Source of the DNA: Colias croceus
Lineage: Eukaryota; Arthropoda; Insecta; Lepidoptera; Pieridae
NCBI RefSeq assembly: GCF_905220415.1
Contig: NC_059549.1
Coordinates: 7,750,001 to 7,814,000, forward strand
Direction: 5' to 3'
DNA: 64,000 bases
Under the pieces are notes generated by a model, which was given only the letters and a program-made list of their open reading frames with translations, was not told the DNA's origin and did not search any database. A program made the position numbers and the translations under genes. This document shows positions 35,188 to 47,100 of this stretch, in pieces. Every line of letters starts with the position of its first letter. Within the stretch, counting starts at the first letter, position 1.

Positions 35188-38100
35188 ATGGTGAGTTATT
35201 TTTGTTTGAGTTTTTTTTAAATTATTATTATTTATCGATGATCATAACTTAATTTTAAAATCTTAGTCTTTTGAACTTTTCATTTATTCGGTGTTTAACA
35301 TTTCCTTTCTGTATGAGCTAAATATTTTATCTTTATTGCTTAGAAGGTGTTAGGTGAGATAGGTAACACATAATATGTTGAATGAAACATGATATGACAC
35401 ATAGATTAAAAATGAAGAATTAAAATATAATTTTCTAAATATTATCTTGCCGAACTAGTTTTATTTCCGATCATAACAAAGTATATTATTGTATGAAGTA
35501 TTTTATCAGATGTTAAATGTGTAATGTTTTTATCTGTGGGGTTATTGTTTTTTTTTTTTTAATATTTTAAATTATTATGCAGTTGCCTGCAGTTGCCGTG
35601 TACCTTGTTTCGATTTGGTAATATTTTAGATTCTAAAATTTAGAAAACCTAATAGACCCGTATCATTCGCCTATTTCGCGTCACTGTCAAATAAATATTT
35701 AATTGCCAGTGCCTAGTTGTCACTGTCAAGTCATCAAATCAATATTTATCATTTATTTTGAAACGTAAACAAATTCATGAATTTATTGTTTTCATGAATT
35801 GAAATAAGATAACAATGCAATAATTGTATATTTTTGTGAACTCTTTTTACTTTTTATTCACATTTATTATCAACTGTAAATATTCTATTTATAAAATGTA
35901 TTCAAAAATCTTCCAAAAAATTAAAGTAGGTTGGATTTAAATTTTACGGTCTTTGAATTTTTAGAATTGATCGGAATAATTAAGTTTATCTTTATTGTTT
36001 TAGACTGTACTAGAATCAGGGAGTGTGGGGAACGCGTCGTCATCTGATGAAGAGTTGGAGCAGTGGGAGCAAATATTCATGATGAGAGATGAAAATGGAA
36101 ATAGCTACCATGACAAGTATGTTAATAATATAAATCATGTTTTACTTTTTATGGAAACCAAGAACGAGGACATAATTACCTACTTTTTTAAATTTGCAAA
36201 TCCACTGACATGTTAATAACTTGTTATTATTATTACAATACTTTGACTGTTAAAACTGTTTTACATGTTAAAATTTGAATTTCCTTTTTTTTTCTTTATT
36301 GAGAATGAGATGCCCTTTATTTTAGTATTTGTGTACTTGTCTACTCACTTGATATTAAAATATAATGCACTTTCTTCCTTTCAATTTGTTCTTAGGAGAA
36401 AGAAACGCAGTATATGGTGTAGGCCATCCTGCATACCTGTATCAATAGTGATACTGTTGATAGTGCTTGTGGTGTTGGTGCCACTGTTAGATCAACCAAA
36501 TATAGCACATGTATTGCCAACTGCGGCAAGAGATTTGCATTGCTCAGATGAGTGTAGGTAAGGATTTTGTGTGTTTCTTTGTATTATATACTGATAATTT
36601 ACATGTGGATTCTACACAGTACATCCATTAAAGAGTTTATTCTGAAATAAAGTACATAAAAAAAATCTGATAAAATTTCTGAAAATAGATTTATGTACAT
36701 ATTATGTTTTTTTTTCCAAATATACAAAATGAATTGTTATTTATGACTTATCAATGAGTTATCTTCTTTCAATATTTTACTAAGAATATTTATTGCAGGT
36801 TATCGTTAGTAGAAAGTATACCTGAGGGCCACATGTATCCGCCTAATTCGACACATGCAAAAACGAAAAACGTGTGGCTCGACTTGATAGATGAAGCTCA
36901 AAACTCTATAGAGATAGCGTCCTTATATTGGACACTTAGGTTTAACGAAGAATATCCATATAATTCCTCTATTGAGGTAATCATTTTGTTTTTTGTTATT
37001 ATGCTAATAGAAACAGTGTTTGAACTGATAATTATTAGCAAAAAAAAAAAGAAATTTCAACAAAGTAATGCAATGTCACATGTATTAATTTCTATCTTGA
37101 TTAGTTCATTTTTTAAATGTGTGTTTTTGGTTAGGAGGATAACATGCTGTGCACTTTTTATTATTGACTGTACTTTTGTTGTTTAAGTAGTAATACATCC
37201 ACAAAAAAGAAACATTATTTGTTTTAGGGTGAACAAGTATTCCAAGCCTTGCTTGCAGCTGGATTGAAAAGGAATATAAAACTAAAAATTGCTCAAAACT
37301 GGCCCTCTAAGACTCATCCTAATATAGACACTGAATATTTAGTTAAGAAAAAAGCAGCACAAGTAAGTTTCTATACATTATGTATTCTCTCTAGTCTTTA
37401 TATGAATGTTTATAGAAGAAGTACTTAGGAAGATTTTTATGAGAAATAAAAACAGATTTTTTGTATTTTTTTATACTTTTATTCACATAACAATAATTAA
37501 TTACTGCTATTATGATAGTTCTTATTTATTTAAAGCAAAAGTTTACTTAAAACTAATTTTTCTGTGAATTTACGTGTTTCATATTGATTATTTTATGTTC
37601 TATCAATATCATAGAACTACTTATACCATACATTGATCATGTTCAAACTCTTAAAAAACTAGCTATTATAGTTATCGTATTGGAACTTCATTTGAAGCAT
37701 ACTTTTATATACTGGCTTCAGGTATTTCAAAAGGGTATAATAAGCCAGTCACTTATCAGTAATGTCGGCCTTAATGATTGTTACAATAAATGACCCATAC
37801 AATGAACAACCTGTACCGCGAAAAAGCGAAATAGTTTTATTTTAATAGAACAAGATTAATTCTACACGCGATTTTTTATTATGTAATATGCGAAGGTTTA
37901 TAAGAATGTATGGATGTGTCATGTCAAATAATACGTTATGCTTAAAACTACATAGTAGATTTAAGATTTAGTTTTATATGCTGCTCGCCCAGGTAGACTC
38001 TAAAACGGCTGTGAAAACCCTTTTTTTGAATGTACAAAGCTTTTTATCGAAAAAAAGTCTCACCTCTGAAGTTCTTTTATTTATTTTATACCAACTAAAC

Positions 38101-41100
38101 TTTCGAAAGTTGTTATTACGAAGAGAGCTTTTTGCATTCTTACAATATTTGATATAGTCTTAAATTATTAAACATTCACAAAATACTGAAAAATTTACAT
38201 ACTACAGGTATATAACGTATAACGTAATGTTATCTATTTATTAAAATACAGGTACGCAGTTTAAATTTCTCCAAGTTACTGGGCGGTGGCGTACTACATA
38301 CGAAGTTTTGGATAATAGACAGATCGCATTTCTACATCGGCAGTGCTAACATGGACTGGCGATCGTTAACACAAGTATGTATAAAAACAATATTTTTCCA
38401 AACAAATATTAGTTATATTACTACGTTTTTAATAAAAAACATCCTTTAATAATAATATATATTTTTTTCTTCTATTTAGGAACTATAAATTAGGTTAAAA
38501 AGACATTTATTTGCAAACATAAGTCCCAATTGATTCAACTGTGATTGAAAATAAAATTTATTTGTATTTAACCCAGTAGGTATAAACATCTTGTTTTCTT
38601 GCGTGTATAGCACTTTAATTAAATATTTGTGCTATCCACTGAAAAATTTGATCCTGGATAAACTAGGTTGAAATCGAAACAAATAATACCCATTCATCTA
38701 GGTTTGAAATCTACATTTGTTTGCAAAATCGTTTTCCGATACGTCTTAGTTCGCAGTATCCGGATATGTCGACTTCAAAATATCATAAATATTCCAGGTA
38801 TTTCGTAAACAACACACCAATTTCTATATATATGTATTAGCCCTTTCTTGTACCTGTATCTTTTTCTTGTGAAATTGGCAAAAAATTATATGATAGTATT
38901 ACGTATTATATGTTTTGTAGGTAAAAGAATTGGGCATCGTAGCGTACAACTGCTCCTGTCTCGGGACCGACCTTGGCAAAATATTCGACGTAAGTAGATA
39001 ATTTGTATAATTTTTTGTATTTTCAGTTTTTTTAATACTTAATGTTTTTTTTTTGTCAACATTGCATTAAATTAGATATAGTTGATTAGACGATTGATCA
39101 TACAAATCGAAACTATTCTGACAGATATTTGTTAGAAATCAGAAAGAAAACTACAATATATGATTTATTTATATGTTTACTTAATAAAAAAATACTCATT
39201 ACAATTCAGAAAAACCACATAAGTACTAACAGTCAGTTCATCATAAAATATATTGTGACGAACTCTACAATCTACACAGTGAAACGAGACGTAGGTACGT
39301 TAATTGTTCACTCGGGAGCTATCGGCTAGGCCTGCGTAAAAACAAAATTAAATACCAAAACTTTATATCAAGGATTCCGATGATAAATGACAGCAATAAA
39401 AATTAACAACTTATCGCCAAATCCTTGACCCATATAAACTTTCGCGTGAAAACATTCGTTAGCGCAAAATACAACATCGTTAAGTCGACTAGCATGTACA
39501 CAAAAACGGACTAATTGCGCATTGTATGAAATGCTAATGAAAGAACAACGCTATACGTCGCTATATTCGCTCACAAAGAAGCCTTTGAAAGCGCTCTTAA
39601 TAAACTGCCACCTGTCTCGTTTTCTTTAAAACATGTCTTAAGAACAACGATATTTTATGTTTTTTTTCTAATATTTGGAAACTCCAGTTTTGCTGTATTT
39701 TGTACTAACATCACGGAATCGTTGGCTCTGCAATTACGGTTATCAGTACGGGGATCTCTTAACGGTTAACCAGTAGCCGGTAGGCATACCAACAGTTTCA
39801 AACACGAAGCAGAATAGAGTTTGAATCATTATCATTTTTGGACGTGTACATGCTACGATGCAGATTAGATTTCGCTCTACTTTATTTTCGTCATTCGTAG
39901 CTCTACTTAATTAATATTAAATAAAAAAAATGTGTGCGTGTACCTACTAGTGTACACACGTAAGAAGTGAAACTTCTTTATGACCTTATTTTTCAAAAAA
40001 TAATTTACTATATGCAACTTTACAGAAATACGACGAATCACGCGTGGTAGGGATAAGAAAAAGATGGCGCGTAACGGAAAAATGTCAAGCGTAACGAAAA
40101 AATGTTATACTAAATTTTTTTCCAACCCCGATAAAGAAGTTTCACTTCAATAATAATGAAATGAAAATCAATATATCAATATTAATGAAAATATTCAACA
40201 ACTTGCCGAACACGTTTTTTAGATAGATAGTTACTTATAAATAAATAATAAATAAAAAACATTTTATTGTACAATGCACAGATATAAAAATACAACGATA
40301 AACAAAATGAATCTTCACCGTACAAATTGGCGGCCTTATCGCTTTAAAGCGATTTCTTCCAGGCAACCTTGGGATATAGGAAAATGAAAAGATATTAATT
40401 ATCAAAATAATATTCCATGATATGCAGTTAGAATCTATTATTATTCCCGTCTCACGAAACGTAGCCATTTAACATTTAGCAAGTTTGTGTAAGTCGACAG
40501 CGAAGTGGCACGAGGTTGCACGGTGCCGTCGCGTTTAATTTTATAATGGATTCACTAACTTTTATTGTTCGTATTCAGCATGAAATATGCAAATTCGACG
40601 ATAAAACACAAATATTTTCATTGCGGTAATGGGTTTTATGGTAACTAGATAGGTGTACGTTCGCAATTTTTGTCTCTATTTTACGTATTTTAATACTAGT
40701 TATAGAAATGATAAGGAAATTTATTCCTATTTATATATTTTTGTTTGTTCTACAAAATAGGCATAGTGTGCAAATAACTTTCAGATTTATTGATAATTAA
40801 GTATTTTATGTTTACAGAAATAACGTAAAGTACTTACGTATAATGCAATGAGCTTCACTTTATTTATAGCACACTGATTTATAGTACAAATTTAAATATA
40901 TCTGATATCACCTATAAATTATAGCGGGTCTGATCGATCGTGACTATTAATTCAATGCACTGTGTTATTTTAGCTTGAATATGTTTACAAACTATCAACT
41001 TTAGCTTAGATATTATTTATGACTCACTAAGATTTATACTTAGGGCTAAAAATATGACCAACTTTCTCACAAGAAACGAATGAATTACTTACCAGACACG

Positions 41101-44100
41101 GTCCAAGTCTAAAATTTGTAGCTTAAAAAAAGGTCTGGTTGTTATTTATATGTTTTAACCGCGAATGTGGCGAAACTTCCATTTAAAAATTACGAAAAAT
41201 TCTTCGTTTAAAACTTCTTCTAAATATTATAAATATTATTATCAATTGAATTTATTCATCTCTCGTGAATTCGTGATTGTGAATGGTTTTTAGATACATG
41301 GAAAGAAAAAAATAACTAGCTTCCGCACGATGTGTCGTAGAAGCTACGAAAGCGTTTTCGTAGATAGGTACATTGTGTATTTATGTGACTTTCCTCTTTT
41401 GATTTTGTTTACATCCTTTACGTTACGTTACGGATATTTTTTATCACATTACAGAAATATATAATTAGTTTAGAATACTTCATTTCTCAATTATGAGAAT
41501 TGACGCGATACGTAGCTTCTGGATTACTTTTAGTTTAAAAATGTAATCATTAAGTTTTCATATCCGAGAAAACAAAAGACTATTAGTAACAGCAAATGAA
41601 TTTTTCAATATCACGAACGAAGATCTATTAAATCATTACCTATATTCTGAATTATATCACGTATTGAAAACTTATATTGTACTTTAGTTATATTTATTAT
41701 TCAATAAATAAAAGCTGTATAATTTAAGACTGTTTCAAATTATTTATCTCACACGTTTTTATCACAGGTATACTGGAGTCTGGGCACAGCAGATGCCGTC
41801 GTGCCGGACTCTTGGCCGAAGGAGTTGAACACAGAGATCAATATGGAACATCCGATTAACATATCTGATGGTCTCGGTCGATACGGGGCTTTTATAACGG
41901 TAAGAAAATTAAAGTTTTTTTTTCAGCTCAATAGAGAGCCTGTTAACGGGCTAGTAATTATGTTTTTCAGCACATTGTAGGTAAATAAGGAAAGGAAATA
42001 TAAGCGAAATAATAAGCATAAATTGTTAAACGCTCGAAATAATAAGCATAAATTGTTAAATGCTTTTACATAGTTGCTTTTACATTATATACAGAAACCT
42101 TCCTCTTGAATCACTCTATCTATTACAAAAAACCGGATCAAAATCGGTTGCGTAGTTTTAAGGATTTAAGCATACATAGGGACATACAGACAGAAAAGGC
42201 GACTTTGTTTAATACTATGTAGTGATGAACCAAATTAATTTTGCCCAATTCAAATTTACTCTAGACATTTAACTAATATAAATGCTATTAGTTGTTTTTT
42301 TTCAATTTGTTGGTTGAAAATATAAAAGAGTATATCAAAAGACCTAAGTAGGGTCGGTCCCAATTCAGATAATGTATGTCTAATGCTCTTTTCATGTGAG
42401 AGTCTCGTAACATCTCCGGGGAAAACTACTTCTAAGTTTTATTTCATGTACATTTTAAAGGAAATTTATATAAGAAGGTTCCGAAAATAATGATTGTATT
42501 TGATTTCGTCTATTTTGCAAAAAAGATGAAACACATTTAACTTAGAAGTTAAATGATGTTTATAATATTAAAAATGTAATCAATTTATTATAAACTAATC
42601 AAATTAATACACATATTTTTAAAATTACCAAAACGACTAGTCCTAAAAAAATACACAAGATACTATGATTTAATCTCATTTAATATTTTTTTGTTTTTCT
42701 TACAATATCTATACAAAAACATTGAATCTATATAAAACACATATATTACATAATTCCTAACACAAATATTGCACTATATTCCACACTATATTGTATTATG
42801 TATAGCAGAAGGCCGTAATACAGCCGTTTATGATTCTCCCGAACATCAAGACAAGACCCGAGACACTCGCTATTGCAAAATTCAATTTTCTTCGCCCTAC
42901 TAAATGTAGCGTTTGTATATTTGGTGTCTTGTAGTTTCACCTTGAAAACATATTTTTATTAATATGTTTTGTAAGATATTTTGTGATTTTTAGTTTTCAA
43001 AGGCTTCTATTCCTGTGTATTTATACAGGGTGTAATCGTTAAGTGTGCACTGGCGATTATTCCATAACTATTGCAGACATCTAAAAACTTTGAACTCATA
43101 TCGAAAGCTCTTTACCTAATGAGTAAAACGAGAATAATAACTTTTTAAAAATAAAACGTTAAATATCCAAAAAATTTAATTCAAACACACCTGTTATTTT
43201 AAAACAAACACAAACAGTAGACAAACCAATATTTCAATATTTAAAATAAAGTATTATCATATTTTCATATAGATAACATTGTACCATTATATCATACACA
43301 TATCATTTCTATAAAGCCGTAGCACGAGTTCCTAACGTGGAATATATCCACATAGACTATAGAGACATCATTTTGAAAGCCATTCCCATATAGCACCTAG
43401 TTTAATGACTCTTTTGTATTCAGACATGAATATTCGCGACTGACTATTGAAGTGTAGTATCGCTCGTAGTTACTGAATACGTTTTCAATTTACATGTGCT
43501 TTCAGAACTCTCAATTTAGGTGTACGCATGTACAAGGTTAGGCTGTGATTCAATTCCCGATATCCAGTTCTTTTCATAAGAAATTGACTACGAATTTTAT
43601 ATATTTCATAGAACACGTTTTCCAATTTTCGATTAGCTTTCCCAAATTCAAGCGTATGGATATTGTGACTGGAAAATCCGATATATACCTAGAAAAGATA
43701 TTTCAAATATCAAAGTTTTTTTACAAGTTTTTCATTTTCTAATCCGGGAAGTGGAATATTGAAAAAAAAGTGGAAGCTAAGCTAAGGTGTCAATGATAAA
43801 ATGTGAGATGAAATACACCACACAATCAATACTTTTTCTATTACTAAACTTCATGGTCCACAATCCATATTATTAAATAATGTTTTCATATTATATAATA
43901 TGTTCCGACTCTTCCGTCCGTACTGCAAGAAAACTTCGTAGGTAATATGAGTTGTTTTGTACCGATTAGAGAAATTGAGAATTGAATTTACAAACACGGT
44001 TTTTTGCCTTCAAACGTTTGCGCGATTGAATTCAAACCCTGTGGGGTATATGTATATAGCATAAACAGCTATTTATATTTTATAGTTATTTAGAATTCAC

Positions 44101-47100
44101 AAGTCACAATTCAGAGCAGACATCTACCATTTTAAAGTTTAAATGCTGCCAAGCGTTTTCCATTCCATTTAGCCTTCTATTGATGGCTTCAAGTTAATCT
44201 TTATAAAAGCTACAACTGCTGACTCATTACATTGAATGCTAGAACCTTCGAAGCACCTTCCTGTTAGTGTTATTTAACAATGACATAGAACTTTCTGTGT
44301 TTTATTTACGCGAATAGTTTGATAATAGAAGGTTTTGAAAATTAAAAAAAAAAAATTCTTTGCTAGCTTTTAAATATTTAAACGAACTTGATCTAGCTAA
44401 TTTCGTATGTTATGTACCAGGATTAGCTCGAAGGATAATAAAAAAAATTCATTATCTTTCATCATCATAATTACTTTGAACATCAAAATCAAACCATTCC
44501 ATGAAGAGTCTAAACATTACTGTTTGTTTTAGCTTATCGTCTTGTTCGTCTATACCTATTCAACTAAGCAATAAAACACATTAGAAACTGTGTTCACATA
44601 AACTTCGTGTACACATACAGTTCAGTTCATGCAAATATACAGTTCATAGATGCATTAAATTTGAATGTTCTGAAGAAAACTTGACGTCAATTTCAGTGAC
44701 ACAAAGTAGTAAGTTGGTAAAGTGGACAGTATGCACAAAATGGACTCTAACATTCTGATAAGTGACAATATAGATTTTATACATTTTCCTGTTTGATAAA
44801 AATATGTTAATTTATTTATGTATAAATTTTATACAGTGTTGCGATATTATAACACGGTTTGAGCACTTTTCGCAAAAATCTTTGGTAACGTTCGCGTTAC
44901 TATCTTTATGCAAAATATTGACTATTTTTGTACCATATTGTTATCACAGATATATTAATTGTATTCAGAATTGAATAATTTTGAATATATAGATATGTAA
45001 GTAGTTCCTATTTTTAACTTCAATATTATTGAACCAATAATCTTAAATTATAAACTTTTCCTACACGAACAGAAATTGTGCGAAGATTTAAATAATACGG
45101 CTCATTTGTTGATTCCTTCGCTTTTTAATATATGCCGCCCAATGTTCTCTGGATGTCTTGTTCAGAAGTAAAATAAGTGTCTGGGGTAAAAGTCTATAAT
45201 TGAAAAAAAAATCCATCACCACGGAAAATGTATCCCAAACTTGAAGAAAAAATGTTAGGATGAAAACCTGAGTCACCATGTCACAAACGATGGCAACACC
45301 TAACAATGAGACCATTCGCCTTGCTTTCATCCGAGATGCACAGTTTACACCCGATTTTACCACCGATTTCACGACACTCACAAATAATAACAAGTTGATA
45401 TTTATTATAAAACAAATACTTAAATAGTCCAACATTATCTTCTCTGTTAAGGTCTCTATTTCATAGAGTGTACAAACGATACCCATCGTTATAATCATTA
45501 CAACTGCTTGAGTCCCATATGCCACTAAGGTGGCCTTTCTCTTCTCATAACTTATTTTTCCCGTATGTACCAGCACTAATTTAAGAAAGGCGAACAAAGC
45601 TGCACATAAAGACCAACTTATAGAGGCAAATAAAAAATAACATGATATGCTTATTAAAATCTCGCTCTCATGATCTTCTTCTAAATATTTATTGCTTACG
45701 TAATCTGCAAAAAGTTGAAAAGTTCCGTACAAAATTTGATGCACGCTTAAGAAGTTATGCAGCGTTCGCCATTTTGGTAGAAGGCACCAAGTTAAAAGTA
45801 CCGAGAGAAGGCACAAAGCTGAGATGCCTAAAGCGAATAAACCCATTATAGCACTGTGGTCCTTTGATAGTACGATAAGCGACTGTTTTTTAATACGATA
45901 TGTTTTTTCAAATTAATTAGTAAACTTCATTTGTAATATTAATTAATTAATTAGTCCTTCGGTTAACACAACGCATAAACTCATTATTTAAATAGTAGAT
46001 TCGTTGCGATTTGTGAGCTATTAAATTTTGGACGTCATGTAAATATTATAACTTTTATTCTCTGATCCGCTTTTAAATAGTAACAAACAAATAAAACTAC
46101 CTTTTTAAATACCTAATATTTTTTCATACAAAATTATTAATAAACAATTATATCATAATTTATAATTCAGCTTTTCTGAAATGAAATAAAAATTACGATT
46201 CATATTTGAATAAAGAATTAGCCTTATTTAACGCTCAACATTTTCAATCAAATCCCAAATTATTAATGTGTTTGCATACTAAAGGTTAAATGTTGGTGTC
46301 TTGACCTTTACCCGGCCTGGCATATAAAACTTTTATGGGTTTACTTTGCATGGATGGGCTTTGTCATCGTTTCAGTTTTTATATTGAAAGCACTGTGGCG
46401 TTTTAAAACCGCTCAACCCATTTTCAAATAGTTTTTTTATATAAATTGATAAGCAGCTCAATAAACTGTGCTTACTTTTGATAAATTAAGGACTATGTTC
46501 ACTTACATTTATTTTTTTAAATAATGTTTGCAATGCAAGGGATTGCAAATCCCTTCTTGATGACTGATAAATGTTGCCGTTACAGTCAACAGATAGAGGA
46601 ATGCAAAAACGATATTGTTATTTAAAAATTGTACATACTTATACTCTTCTTCTCACTATGATCAATTAAATAAATAACGATGGACGCGTGTTTACATGGT
46701 AGATCTTTAAATAGAAATTATTGCTAAGTCCAGTCTATTTCTCTTCTCTTATCTTAATGTAATTGTTTCTACAGGCTGTTGTTGGGTTTATATTTTACAA
46801 AAAAACTTATACATAATTGTTAACTCTTTCTAGAGTTCTCCACCGAAACTTAGTCCCGTGGGTCGCACGAACGACGACGACGCGATTGTTAACATCATCC
46901 ATTCGGCTGAAGAGTTTGTGTACATATCCGTCATGGATTACGCTCCTGCGTGCGAGTTTACGCCGATACCGAGGTGAGTTGCGTGAAACATTTATTTCTA
47001 GAATATATTTTTAATTTATCTTTTATACGCAAACGTTTATGTTCTGTTTGATTGTCTTGCTTCTTAGTTACCTTTACCGTCATAATATATTTTGAATGTA

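Noticed and set aside
40235..40468. 77-codon minus-strand frame in PLD3 intron 7
   Set aside because: Coincides with the LINE 3' tail and its hairpin.
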